Shown here: positions 8,607 through 20,626 of the stretch, piece by piece
Position numbering within the stretch: position 1 is the first letter of the stretch
Layout: each line of letters begins with the position of its first letter
Origin: Copromyces sp. CBS 386.78
Taxonomy: Eukaryota > Ascomycota > Sordariomycetes > Sordariales > Sordariaceae
Direction: 5' to 3'
Length of the DNA stretch: 64,000 nucleotides
NCBI GenBank assembly: GCA_030685235.1
Contig: MU839111.1
Span: forward strand, 310,001-374,000
Notes under the pieces: model-generated
What the model saw: the letters and a program-made list of their open reading frames with translations, nothing else
What the model was told of the DNA's origin: nothing
Databases searched by the model: none
Translations under genes and position numbers: made by a program

Positions 8607-11020
8607 ATGACGCGAAAGGAACCCAAAGCTTCCAAACCAGCATTTGGCTTGACAAATTCCGAATACAAGCTGTTGTGCGGCGTCATTGTCTACGGAAAGA
8701 AGATTGAGTACGATTTGCCCAGTGTAACAGCTTACTTGGGCTCGACCAGCTCTATCAGTATCAAAGTAAGGTGTTTGCTTTTTTCCCCAACACATGGCGT
8801 CGAACGAAGGAGCTCGTAGGGGTAGCTCGACTTCCTTGCTTGCAACATTCCAGTCGCTCGGCCCACATTCCAGTTGATTGAAGTGACGTTCCATTGTCTA
8901 TCGCCTACCCAGATCAACCGTTGTTGCGGTTGCCAGTAATGTCAAACCTGGTTTAATTCAATCGCCTTGGATCTGGATTACGATTTTCACCAAAAGTTCA
9001 CCCTCGATATCCGACGCGAGAACAGTTACATGGCATTACAATTATACCAATCATACCGAAGAAACGATAGTTACCGGCTCAACACTCCCAAGCTCTCGAT
9101 CTGATATCCCTCGATCTATTCAAAATATCCTTGATCTTGCAACTTCTCTCGATCTTATTTGTAATACACCGTCGGCAACAGCATATCGATTGACTCCTTT
9201 GATGTTCTCATATAATGGACTTGCCGACAACTACTATGCAACAATTATCATTCGAGAAGCGAAAGCGCTTCCACCAAGACTTACTCACGCTTCCCCTACT
9301 GCGATCTTTTTTTTTTCAAAGAAATATATTTTAGGGCCAATGGGCGCCGATAGCGTATTCGTGCTCAAAGAATATCTGCTAATTCTTGATTGCATTACAG
9401 AATCGCATCGGCACGCTTTTTGGGAAAATAAGGCGAGATGCGTATAACATCGCCGATGAAAGGGGTGTGAACGCCAATGGGGCCATCCAGGATACTGCTG
9501 CGGCTCTAGTCCCGGTTTCGAACACCAACCCGCGAAAGCGCGCCCAGGAAGACAATGAGTATGGCAACGACAACCATAACGTCAGTAAACGCCACAATTC
9601 CAGTTTCTCGTCGTGTTCCTCGTCTGCCCAGATCTCCAAGCTTCGCTCGAGGGAGCAACAGTATGATCGACAGCAACAGTCCCAGCAGCCGCACCGGTAC
9701 CAGCAAGCACACCAGTATCAGCAGCCGCACCAGTACCGGCACCAACAACAGAAGCACCACCAGACTCCCGTTGCCTCTCATACTCGTCGGCCCGCCACTA
9801 GTCAGACGGTCGATTTTGTAGACCTGACGAGTACTCCGATTGCTACTCACACCCGGGATACTCACACCCGGGATCCCCGGGGGTTTTTGGCACCGGCCCA
9901 AAACCAGAGGCATGAGACCCCCCCGCCGGCTTATGCTCGCCTTCCGGTCATCACCTCGAACAATGCTGTCAACCAGGGTGTAGGCGTGGACACGGGCATG
10001 GGTTTCCTCTCCGAGGCGCAGACGTTTGGGTCCAGGTTTGGACACGGCTTGGACGGCAATGGCTTTCCACTTGGCATCAATCAGGTTGGCAATGGATTGA
10101 CTTTTGGTGCCCCTACTGGCCCAGCTTCCCTGGCCTACCCAAGCGGCGCCAGGAATGGTTTTGGGTTACCCAACAACAATGGCGTCAACGACGTCAGCCA
10201 CAACTGTGTAAACCGCGGTGCCATGGGCTTTGCTTTTCATAACGACCTGGACTACCGTTTCTCTATGGACAGCAGGACCTTTTACGATCACAACCTGCAC
10301 TTGAGAGATGACTTGATGGGTACCACAGACAATGACTTTGCCAACAGTTTCAACGGGTCTTCTGGCAACGCCATCAACGGTCCTGCTATGGAATACGGCC
10401 TGCAAAACAACTTTGCCAACCCTCCGGTCAACCATATAACCGGCAGCAACTCCAACAGCGTCCCGCAAAATGTTCATATCGCCACTGTTCCGCGTCCCGT
10501 CCAGCCTGTCTTTCAGTCCGTCTTCCAGCCCGCCCAGACACGCAGCCACCAGGATACCAACTTGAACTTTGACTTTATCGGCAAAAACGGGAACGTAAAT
10601 GGAAACACAACAGCAGTCGCCCAGTGGAATGGAGTGCAACCGGAAGTGGCCATACCTATTTCCGAACAACAACCTGTGGCCATACCTGCCGCTCAACACA
10701 CGCCCGCACGCCTACCCACGCCTGCACCTACACCCGCAGATGCAGCAGGTGCATACACGGCCATTCTCCAGCAACAGGACCAAAGTCAACAGGACGAGCT
10801 TCAACAGGACGAGCTTCAACAAGACCAACATCAGCAGGACCGATATCAGCAGGAACTCCATCAGCAGCAGCAACCGCCGCAAGGGGAGCTCGATCCCTGG
10901 GATGCCCTGTTCCACCAGGAGCAGGAGCAACTGCCACAGGAGGGTTTCGAATCTCTGGAAGCCCAGCTCTTCTCGGCTATGACTGCTGAGGGATATGGTC
11001 TTGATCTGCCGGATCTATAG
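8607..11020 (+). CDS. Myb-like module protein with N/Q-rich tail
   Basis: Model join(8607..8765,9401..11020), 592 residues. Exon 1 (MTRKEPKASKPAFGLTNSEY ...) ends in phase 0 at a GTAAGG donor after SISIK; exon 2 resumes after TTACAG with NRIGTLFGKIRRDA. Residues ~15-68 thus form a helical module ending N-R-I-x-x-L-x-x-K-I-R, like fungal Myb/SANT-like DNA-binding modules. The intron is long (635 nt), so an extra exon cannot be excluded. The rest is low complexity: Q/H-rich, N/G-rich and a Q/E/D-rich end with short internal repeats (QQDELQQDELQQD), plus a perfect 15-bp duplication (ACTCACACCCGGGAT) near 9846-9875. It was probably a prion-like or activator-type regulator. A 17-bp inverted repeat lies 14 nt after the stop. 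Confidence 0.65.
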
Positions 11021-11033
11021 ACTAGTGTCCGCG

Positions 11034-11115
11034 ACTCGATTACAGGCGACAGGACTATCTGCCAACTGGTTGGCTGTAGCCAAGTTGTTGGTGACACAGT
11101 CGCCTGTAATCGAGT
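11034..11115. repeat. 17-bp perfect inverted repeat, stem-loop
   Basis: ACTCGATTACAGGCGAC at 11034-11050 is perfectly complementary to 11099-11115. The 48-nt loop contains a second, shorter complementarity (CCAACT/GTTGG types). It follows the stop codon of the gene ending at 11020 by 14 nt, so it lies in the probable 3' UTR. It may be a structured 3' element, a terminal inverted repeat of a tiny insertion, or the scar of an inverted duplication. Confidence 0.7.
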
Positions 11116-12639
11116 TGCCTACCTACGTCGGGATTGCCTACGACAGGAGCTACAGCCGAATTACATGTGACCGAGGTGCCTGGAACCCAGCTGCCTGTGG
11201 CCAAGGTGCCCATGGTCGTTGAGGGAGTTGCGGGGTCGATGACGGGGAGCGGACCCTTGCTTCGCTCAACTCATGCAGTGGCAGGAGGTAACAAGGAGGA
11301 TAACGATGGGTTGTGCTCCTATCGGTACTTCTTTGGTATCGACTTTCTGGTTGACGGGTTACCGCTCCCGAATTGCACGACTTGCACGACTTGCACGGTT
11401 TACGACTAGCGGTTGCGGTAACGTTGCGGTCTCTGGTTCGCAAGGCTTTTACTTGGTTTGTTTCATCTCATTCTCGTCTCATAGGTTTGTTTCCGGGCGT
11501 TGGAGGTTTGCGATTGGTGCTGAGAGTTTGGGAAGCTAGAATCTGGAGATACCCAAGGTACAGAACGAGCGTTTCTCGAGGCGATATGGTGGAAAACCGT
11601 GGAAAGCTGCGGCTTTGATTTGTCACTTCTTTTCTCGGTTTCACTAATATTTCCATTTATTCGGTTTCGGATCTTCCCATGAGCCCTTATATAGCGCAGG
11701 GCGTTCGGCTACTACTACCCATTTGCTTTCGCTTATCGGGTCGACTAGACTTGGACGACATCGTTCGATATTCCGCGTCTACATAACATTTAGAGCAGGA
11801 CACCATTAATAAGAACAAGACATTATCTCCTCTCAGCCCTCCGGGCAATTTTTCCTCGTCTCCACGACGGGAAAATTCGACGGTTGCAAATTTGCAAAAT
11901 TGCGCGAAATGGCCAACATACGATGCAAGTCACTTGTTGGTCTTGGTGTTTATGGTGGAAGCCCAAGCTGGTATTCTGCTTCTCAAGGACAAACCGGCCA
12001 CAGGTTGACGTCCTGGGCGCGAAGAGCGTGAATGGCGGGACCGGTGTGAGGAACCACCTCCAGCTGCATATAGGTAATGTACCTCCTGTTTGTGTGTCAC
12101 TGCTAACTTTGACGGTATAGATCTAGATCGTTTCATTTACCTCCCGTCGTCGATCCCCTTCTTCTTCGCGACCTTGCCGATCTCAATCTCCATCGCGGCC
12201 TCGACGATCCGATTCTCCTTCGCGACCTTCCCGATCACATTCGCCCCAGCAACCGCAACAATGATATACAAGACTTTATGATCCTGGGGAGCGCAAGAAA
12301 TCGCAGGATCCAAGAAGATCCTATCCCCCCCGTCGCTGTGAAATACAGACCAAGTCACCGCTCGACTTACACGGCTTACACGGCTACCACTCAGAACACC
12401 AAGCTCCACCATCACCAAGTGCTGCCTGCAAGGCGGCTCGGCCCGTGTATGATCGACCGTACCGTACCCATCTTGCCGAGGAGACGGACCACTGGGAAGC
12501 CGCAGGGATATGATTCTTCGAGATCGCGGAGAGAAGAGGTGATGACCATGACCATCTAACTTCTGTCGAAGGAGTCGATCCATCGGGACGCGGGTCAGTT
12601 CTTGTGAGTTTTCTCCGGACCGTCCTGTCTTTGCTGAAT

Positions 12640-12805
12640 TTCCCGGTAGCAGTTCGTTGACGATACTTGTCCCAGAGAAGCGCACTTGATGGGGCACCGT
12701 TCACGTTTACGATGGAACCGCAGCGGTTATTGGTGTGTTGGTGACTTACTGCGAGACTCCAACCCTAGTTCCTGGAGCATCCCCATCCCGGCTATCTTCG
12801 CAGAA
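12640..12805. repeat. Diverged repeat, copy 1 (partner 15750-15890)
   Basis: This shares ordered blocks with 15750-15890 in the same orientation: GATACT ... CAGA-GAAGCGC ... TTGATGGGG/TTAATGGGG ... TTCACG ... GCGGTTATTGGTG/GCGGTATTGGTG ... ACTTACTGC/ACTTGCTGC ... TGGAGCATCCC. They are old duplicated fragments of one ancestral sequence, with indels. No function is seen. Confidence 0.6.
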
Positions 12806-13544
12806 TCGACATAAAACTTAGCAGCGGCAGCGGCGGCTCTTATCGTTCCTCAACTTTTTGGCGTTGGCCGTTGACTGTTGGGCTGCACATGTGCGGCGGT
12901 CAGGGCGGTCTCGTGGTCGTCATCGGAGTTGATGATAAGCGGGGCAGTCTTAAAGCTGTAAGTCACAATTCTTCTTTCACGGTTTCCAGTCCACCCTTCC
13001 CTCCAGTCAGTCAGTCAGCCAGCCAACCGGTGTTGTCTGCTTAACGGTAAATCCTTCAAAATGCGTAAATCCTACACAGATCCCAGTATGCCGCATCGTT
13101 CCACCACCTGCGGGTGAATGGTGCCCTCGAGGGTGAAGATCCGAGCCGCGGGGGGTTGCGGGTGCGACTCAGACACTATGGTTAGCTGGCTGGCTAGCTA
13201 CTGTTTTGAACAATTAACGTTTCTTTTATTTCTTAGACCGAGATTCAGAAGCAAATTGCGGCGTCTGCTAGGAGTCTTCTTAACGCCACTACCGGGGGCG
13301 AAACGCCGGAGGCGAGGTGGTGGACGACGGGAGAAGGGCAAGTTTGACCGGCGTTGTTGACGTTGGCGGTGCTGTTGGCGTTTCCTCTCGGGGTAGTACT
13401 AGACGGTGTGGTCTGGTGGCCTGATGGTGTGGTCGCCCAGCAGACACGTCCATCTCTATCCAACAGCAGGAGCTCGTGCTAATACTCTCTCATCCACAGA
13501 CTAGGAAGAGGGCAACATCAAGTACATGCTAGTTTTGGCTACTT

Positions 13545-13980
13545 TCCCCAAGGTCACTCGTGACCTTGCCAGAACCCATCTCACCGGCAACTATCCCCGA
13601 GGCCGCTCGTGACCTTGTTAGGACCCATCATGGGCGTGCCGTAAGCGCCTACGCCAACATCAAGCGCAACGCCATCTAGGCCGAGCCGTAGCCGAAGAAG
13701 CAGGCTTGCCTAGACCTCCTAAACACGGTGCCTCTCGAAGCACCTACGGCAACACTAAGATGCCATCTGGGCCGAGTCCTACCTGAAGAAGCAAGCTTGC
13801 CTAGACCTCCCTGAACATGGTGCCTCCCGGTCCAAGCACCCGTGGCAACATCAAGCAACGACAGAAGCAGCCTTGCCTAGACCTCCTAAACACGTTGCCT
13901 CCCGATCGAAGCACCAAGCCGTATCCGAAGAAGCACGCTTGCCTAAACCTCCTAAACACGTTGCCTTCCGGTTGCTGGTC
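13545..13980 (+). repeat. Imperfect tandem repeats, four copies of a ~65-95 bp unit
   Basis: A unit containing GCTTGCCTAGACCTCCTAAA, then CACG-TGCCTCCCG and CGAAGCACC, occurs about four times between 13695 and 13980 with variable spacing. In one frame it reads E-E-A-x-L-P-R-P-P-K-H-x-A-S-R-S-K. Just upstream (13545-13640) a different element, CTCGTGACCTTG followed by AGAACCCAT or AGGACCCAT, appears twice. Stops interrupt every frame, so this is a relic of a repetitive protein-coding region. Confidence 0.65.
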
Positions 13981-15749
13981 GCACCATTACTTTCGTCAAC
14001 AGCAAACGCGCTGCTAATGAGCTTGACGACTTCCCCTTCAACAAGGAAGTTACCGGAACATTACTCGGTCTTCGCCATTTCCCGGCGCAAGGAACATTTC
14101 TTGTGGATGTTCACGGGACAGTCACTGGGGCAGCAAGGACACTGTCACATGGGTCTCGAAGGCCGCGAGGCCCGTTGGGAACCCCATTGCTGTTGCACAT
14201 GAAGACTCTGACTGAACTATTTCAATTTGGATGGTGGTGCGACCTGGCTACCTGACGGTCTAGTGGGCATGGCAAACGGATTGGTTTGTCTGTGACTCAC
14301 AGAACCGGAGGGGCAATACCACGATCTCGCATTTGCTTGCTCCAGGGTCAGTTCTTGCTCGTTTTGTCGGGACACTCTTTGACCATTAGGTGTGGTCATT
14401 TGAGGGCGCCCGAGGCCATAGTGGTCCGCGAGGAAGATTGTGCTGAAGCACGTTCACTGGAATCGCGCCTCCCGTCTTGCACGATCGGAAAGACCTCAGT
14501 GGCCGAAACGAATAGTGCGACCGATGCGGTGAGTATACTCCTCGATGCTGGTCAAGGTGGCAATTGGTGCCCTTTGGTATAGTCACAAGCTAACTGCCGG
14601 CAGGTCGTCGTTGTCGCAACCGGTGCTGTCGAAGCCGGTATTAAATGGTGTCCAAGTCAAAGCCGTTACTGTCGAACCCGAAGGGCGCTGTCGACACCAT
14701 TATAATCCTTCCTTCGACGGCAACCTATCAACTTCTCGATTTCCAGTAGTTTCTCAATACTACGAAGTCGGAATTTATTGAATATGGCGTTATTCATGGC
14801 TATTTCTTGCGCCTCTTTCTCGTGAGGAAGTTGTGGCCGAAGTCGTGGCGGTTGCGTGTCGGCCGAGATCATGACTTACGACATTAACTGGCTGGTCAAT
14901 CCCGCGGCCATAGTTCTGTCGCCACAACGCTCACCGAATGAGAAGGGCCACCAGCGCATTGTCAACAAGCCTGGCAAGATCATAGCCACTGAGGCCCGAA
15001 TTACAAGTATTGATAACCATCGCGGCCAGAACGATAACAAATAATCCGGCAAGCTCAAGGGCATGCGCTATTCCTCCCCGGCGCCGGTCGCTTTGGCTCC
15101 GCTAATGAGCAACAAAAGCGCAATACCGCCAACGGGGAACAAAGACCGACGAGCAAACAACTGGACCACCAGGTCAACGCCGCGCTCGCGCCGAGGTGCG
15201 AAGGCGTTTACTGTCGTCGCCTGCTGCGTGGTCTTTTAACCGCGAGCCCCAAAACTAAAGGGTGTTGCTTTAGCCGCGGGGTCGATTACCTTAGCAACAC
15301 GTTCCCGGCTCCCGCCCGTCTAGGGACTCGGGCGGCCACGTGGTGTTTCTCAAGGTTCCGGCTCCGGCTCCGGCGGTCCCGGCCACGGTCCCGGCCCAGG
15401 ACAACGGAACGGTAACAACACCAGCCTGAACGCCGGCAACCAGGTCCAGAACCAGCACCAGTCCGCCGCTAATGTCGGCGCAACCAGTGTCTATCCCGAG
15501 CCTACCTCACTTGACCCTCATCAGCACACCAACCTGGTTGGGCTTCACTCCGAATGCGCGTATCAACGACACCAGCACTCCCTATAGTACCGGCACTCCT
15601 ATCGCTTTGGCTGGGGCTGGGTTGTTGTGATGGAGGCCGGGTTGCCAGTGGCCATTCTACGGGACTGAGGTCTGGTTGTTAAAACCGCCCTCGTTTGACC
15701 GTGACTAGGGAGTTCTCAGTGAGAGCAGAGAGGGATAGCGGATTGCGCT

Positions 15750-15890
15750 CCTCCAAAGTTTGCCGTGGACGGCGTGGTAGATACTGCCGCAGAAGCGCCT
15801 TAATGGGGTCCATTCACGCGGGAAGCGGTATTGGTGACTTGCTGCAAGACGTCTGGAGCATCCCGGCTAGCAGGACGGTGATTGCACTGT
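15750..15890. repeat. Diverged repeat, copy 2 (partner 12640-12805)
   Basis: Same block order as copy 1 but slightly shorter; see the partner entry. The two copies are ~3 kb apart in direct orientation. Confidence 0.6.
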
Positions 15891-17521
15891 CCAGTGTCTG
15901 GCGGTTGAGGGTGGTTGGAATGCCGACAAAGGGATGAGGCACCCAAGGCGAGGACGGCCTCCGGTTTGCAACTCCTTCCGAGTGTCGTGAACCAGGAAGC
16001 GGAGTTGCTCCCCCAGACAACGGCCACGCCACAACCGCATCCATTGGCTTTTCCAGAGCTGCCTCGACTAGTTCCTCCCAATCGAACACTCCGTCATCCT
16101 CCTGTCAATCAGACTCAGACACAGTCTCGCATAACTGTTGCGCCAACTGGTTCATGCCAAACACCGCGAGCATCCAGCAGCCTTCGACGCCTACCGCACA
16201 AGACAGAGCAAGTCAGCAGCTCCGGGATGTGGGCAAGGAGAATATTTCTCCTTTTCCAGGTAGCGAACCTCCTCCACTTTCAGTTTCTGGCGTATATTAA
16301 CAACGTCTTTCATCCGATCCCAGCTCTAGCTTGTCTAACCTTGTCGCTAGAGTCTTGAGCGAGTGACTTCTCGCCCTACATCTTGTCTACAAAACGGCAG
16401 ACTCCCTACGGCCCCGAACCACCAAATTACCAAACAGCCATCCTCACCGACAATATCTCGCGTATTGGCGGTCGCCCTGTACGCCACCAAGCATGCAACC
16501 TATCTGCAGGAAATGGCAATCAAATACAGGCAGCTTGGCGCCAACAATGATCCTAACGACAATTGGCACAAATACTTTGAGCTGGGTCGCCAGAAGTTCC
16601 TGAGGGACTTGTCCAAGAGTCCCGAGAAGCGCGACGATGCAGTTTTACCGACCGTGGCCTGGCCGGTTCCAGGTTTGCGATCAACTCGACCGGCGACGGG
16701 GAGTTCTTCCATACCGGCTCCTCCTCACACCCAGCAGCTTGTCCTGTTCCACCCAGCAATTCCGCGGCATATCAGTCCAGTGTCTCATATGCCACCAGGA
16801 GAAGATGGGCATAAAAGCCAGCTCGACCTGTCAAGCCCCGTGCTAAAGAACAATACCTCAGTCAACAACAGCAACAACACCAGTCATATGAGGCCGGAGC
16901 TGAACCCACCTAGTCTCTCCATTCTATAACAACCTACAGGACCACTCCAGTGTTAAATATCCGCAAACAATTATTCTCGCATCACAGCAGCAGGTCTGGG
17001 AGTTCGCGCGAAGAACACCGCGACCAGACAGAAGCAGCATCTCGCCCAATGCACTACTGCTGCCTGTCTCACAACAGACCCGCGGCCCGTGCCTTAGTTC
17101 CCTCCTACAATCTCCCAGACTCAATCTCAGTCTCAGACCCTATCCAAGTCTTAGGGCTTCAACATGAACATCGAGCAAGAGGCCATCTCCTACAGCAATG
17201 GCAGCATATACTTTGATGGCGCAGTGGCTACCAGCTTTGCTTCTACTCTTTGCTACTACCATCGAGTCTTCACTGGAACAGCAGGCCCGGGTCAGGTTCA
17301 TGATGGCTTCCGTCCCATCTTCGGAGGCCATGCCACGGCAGCCGCAGGAGACCGATCAATGTTAGTTCTTTTCCAGAGGCGTCAGGCATTAAAGATTGCT
17401 CACTCAATCGCCCAAATGGCATGGAATGTGGCCGAGAACAGCATGTACTTGATGTTGCCCTCTTCCTGGTCCCTGCCGGGGGTGAGGTGCGTTAAGCTAT
17501 AACACCCGGACACGGGGATAT

Positions 17522-18090
17522 CTGATCAAACTCATCCTTCCAATCGTCATAGAGCATCTTGTCTGCTACATCAGTGACGATGTCGTGGACATAACGCAGA
17601 GAGAAGCCGTCTTACAGCATCTCGTCCACATTGTCAACCAATTAGTCTCCCCGACCTACGAAAGGCTGGATTCGAACAAATTTGGCGAAGCGAAGCTTCG
17701 TATAGCTCTCCAAAACCCCCAAACGAGAAAATTTGCCGGGCGACACTTGACGATTAGCTAGGTCCGAATGTCCAACGACAAACCTTGCCGGTCTATATCT
17801 AATATTCAGCTGTATTCTACTCTTAAACGCCAAAATTTTCTAGCCTGCCTCTTTAGCGATCAGCTGCTTCCTACCTAATCTTCAACGACAAGATTTGCCG
17901 GTCTACACTTAACGCTTAATTATATCTCAAACACCATGTAGCGGACGCGGTGCAGGGCCACGAGGGCAGGACAATCCATGAAGTCGATGAGTCGACCGGG
18001 AGAAGCGATGAGGATATCGCAGCCTTTTGGCGAATTGCTCCATATGCTCTTGGTGGGATTACCATCAAGACTTTTACACTCTCCTGCTAC
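17522..18090 (-). pseudogene. DEAD-box RNA helicase fragment (DED1/DDX3 type)
   Basis: On the minus strand 18024-17932 reads GCDILIASPGRLIDFMDC and on to RYMV, the motif Ib region (family form GCDILVATPGRL). Farther along, 17590-17522 reads HDIVTDVADKMLYDDWKDEF, a degenerate motif II region (family D-E-A-D-x-M-L, here V-A-D-K-M-L). Just before GCDIL, the preceding residues (H-M-E-Q-F-A-K) are in another frame, out by one base in an A4 run, so the copy is frame-shifted. The two halves are separated by 341 nt of unrelated repetitive DNA, and a TAA lies before the second half. It is therefore an inactive fragment of about 120 codons out of a ~600-codon gene. Confidence 0.75.
17591..17931. repeat. 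Insertion with internal repeats inside helicase relic
   Basis: This more AT-rich segment interrupts the helicase fragment. It contains at least three related units around ATTTGCCGGGCGACACTTGA, CCTTGCCGGTCTATATCTAA and ATTTGCCGGTCTACACTTAA, each preceded by CAACGACAA or a similar sequence and followed by a GCTTA/GATTAG-like stretch. It may be a short repetitive insertion or a tandemly amplified piece. No terminal inverted repeats or target duplication are evident by eye. Confidence 0.45.
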
Positions 18091-18124
18091 GGCGACTGGC
18101 TGAGCTCACTTGTCTTCTTCTCCT

Positions 18125-18620
18125 AGTATTCTTCCTGGTAGTACCTGACCTCGCCAACTGGGGCTGCGGCTGGGGCTTTGTCTTTGGATATGTTTTTCGA
18201 GATATTCTCCTGCTTGTGAGTCGCAAATCATCCAACCCTGGGGTCCAGTTGCCGCAGGCGGGCGGCGAGGCTCCTGTACTTCTCCCGGCCGGAGACCCAG
18301 TCGCCAATGCTACCAAAGCCGCGGCGCAAGAACTTCGCCACCGGCGGCGGTAGGAGTACGACCACCACCACCACAACGGCCAAGCCGAGAAGGTCAACGG
18401 CCAAAAAGGCGAACTACGTAGAGCCGCAAACGACTACGGATAAGGACAAGTCGGCGGCTGCATCTATCGACTACGACGCCTTGGACGACTCACCCACCGG
18501 CCACTTGGCCAAGAAGACACGCACCACTCCCGAGTCCCAGCTCCAGCCCCAGCACCAGCACCAGTTGGCGAGGTCAGTTATTACCAGGAAGAATATGAGC
18601 AGAAGAAGAAGACAAATGGG
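18125..18620. repeat. Inverted duplicated gene fragments
   Basis: The sequence GTTGGCGAGGTCAGTTATTA at about 18563-18582 on the plus strand, with its flanks (CCCAGCACCAG before, CCAGGAAGAATAT after), recurs in reverse complement at about 18127-18175 with a few changes. In frame both read P-V-G-E-V-x-Y-Y-Q-E-E-Y. The intervening DNA holds different frames on each strand (K/T-rich on plus, W-V-S-G-R-E-K-Y-R-S-L on minus). These are two oppositely oriented relics of one protein segment. Confidence 0.6.
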
Positions 18621-18894
18621 CTACAGAAGCCGAACTCATCCAAGACACAAGACAACGACCCTAAGCAGCACACGAAGGTCTTGGGTGCGGCCACCACTCG
18701 CCCTCAGGGTGGGCCCAGTGACACTGTGAATGAAAAGGTCGACCGCGAGGCCAGTCCAAAGACTGAGCCTGCTACATCTACGACATTCTCTTCGACTCTC
18801 TCAACTGCCAAACCAGTCACTTCTTTAGCCCATACTCACGCAGTGGTCTCGGCCCATCCCACCAGCAGCAAATCTGGCCACCTGCCAATGGCCT

Positions 18895-19185
18895 ATTTCG
18901 CACTACTACCACCATTCTATTGGCTCCGGGTCCCGACAGCTGATAATTATCTTCAGGGACCCTGAAGGCCATACCAGCATTCGTACAGTCAACTTCATGG
19001 CCTACTAAGTGGATGCGGAGGACTTTCATAAGACACTCAAGTGTCTCTGGACTGGCAAATACCTGGGACAGGTCAACGAAAGCTCCAGGCATGTGTTAGA
19101 CGCCACCGTTCAAGAGGCAACTCAAACCACCGTGGAGGTATCCTCCACGCCGGCTCCTCAGAACCCCGTGCCTCAAGCTTGAGCG
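18895..19185 (+). pseudogene. Relic coding fragment of unknown family
   Basis: One plus frame reads RQLIIIFRDPEGHTSIRTVN, then a stop (TAA at about 19005), then AEDFHKTLKCLWTGKYLGQV and on to a TGA after NPVPQA. The composition is protein-like, the preceding DNA does not stay open, and I do not recognise the family. It is probably a broken gene. Confidence 0.35.
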
Positions 19186-19504
19186 GAACAAGCAATTACG
19201 TCAGATTTCGATCCAGCCCTAAGGCAACCACCTCTGTGGAAGGCAATCAAAGTCATGCATGCTCGCGAGTAGCCGAAGGCGGCCAGGACGCAACCCGCCC
19301 GACCACCCCACGTCGTCGCGACTCAGACAAGCCATGCCTTGATCAAATGGTTGGCAAAGACATGAGAACATTCACTCTCAGAGCACTTCATCAGGAAGCT
19401 CAGCCGGCCAGACACTTTCATTCTCCCCCAAATTACCGACCGTCTGCCACGTCTCCCCGACGGTCCCGACCATTGGCTTCCTGAAAGTCCTTTCCACTGG
19501 TCCC

Positions 19505-19690
19505 TCCCAATCAAGGAACTCGTGTCGAACCTATCGACAGTTTCAAGCCTCCTGTCGAGCCAATCGACTCATTCTAAACCGTCGGCTTGCGTCCAACTAT
19601 GCTCCGCAACGACGAACTTGCTAGCTACGAGGTTTTCGACCCCGATCCAACGCTACGAGGTTTCCGACCACGATCCAACGCTACTGTTTT
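19505..19690 (+). pseudogene. Helicase Q-motif relic with tandem duplications
   Basis: The plus frame reads GTRVEPIDSFKPPVEPIDSF, a stop, then GLRPTMLRNDELASYE. This corresponds to the segment just before and into the Q motif of DED1-type helicases and matches the better copy at 21306. VEPIDSF is duplicated (30 bp), and farther on a 28-bp unit (GCTACGAGGTTTTCGACC ...) is tandemly duplicated at 19625-19683. Inactive. Confidence 0.65.
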
Positions 19691-20626
19691 TCTGCCACCA
19701 GTTGGGGTGTGTGCTACATCTAATATATGACGAGCAAGTGGCTAGGATCAGTACCAACGCCTTGTTTGGCTGACTAGCTGATTATTCCTGCGGCCATCGT
19801 GACGGGTAGTCCGTACCAACTCTCCAAACCGCAGGCAAAGCGAAGACATATCTTGCGGGAAGCGAATTATCATTGGAGATGTCGCCGCGACTCTCCGAGT
19901 ATGATTTTGCGAGGACACCTAGTCTGGGGATAAGAGACGGAAGTCCATAGAGTGACACAAAGACCGGATAAAATGACGGCATCTCGACAATATACGGGCC
20001 TTTTCTCCGATGTCGACACAACCTGTCCAGTATCTTACGCAGCCCAACGTACCTCTTACATTACCACCATGACCAGATGGTGAAAGAGGGTAGGTCCAAG
20101 TTGATGACGTGCAAAACGTTGCGCACCCGGCGTCGATAACCCGAGCAGTGGCGGCGAACGGTGGCGGGCGGTGGTTATCACGGGGATAGTTTCGCTTTAA
20201 CAGGCCAAACAAGGGTCAAGATACTCAGACCTCTTTTAAGGAAACAGAGACTAAGATCGACGCCCTTTACCTGGTCCAGACCAGCGACGAGCACCTGGCC
20301 ACGATCATCTGCATGGTTGAGGGCTGCCGGCACAAAGACCATACAGGCGATCTTCCGGCACGAAAGGCACGAAAGGCAGCGTCACGCTCTCTCTGGGTTC
20401 TCTCACTGTGCGTGCTGATGCACCGATTCCCCAGTGTTGAACAAGAAATCGTCGAGCTCGTCGTCGGCGCGTCGTCTGTGGACGCAATGAGCCATGGAAA
20501 CGGGATCTGGATTAGGGAACTAGAGGACACGATGTCATCGCAATCGCACATGCTGGTGATTTGGATTTAGGTGCTCTTCATGATGAGCATTCCTGACACT
20601 GACAAATCTTTAGACTAGATTCTAGT

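Noticed and set aside
13545..13980. CRISPR-like array
   Set aside because: Repeat units are imperfect, variably spaced and of coding origin, in a eukaryotic context.
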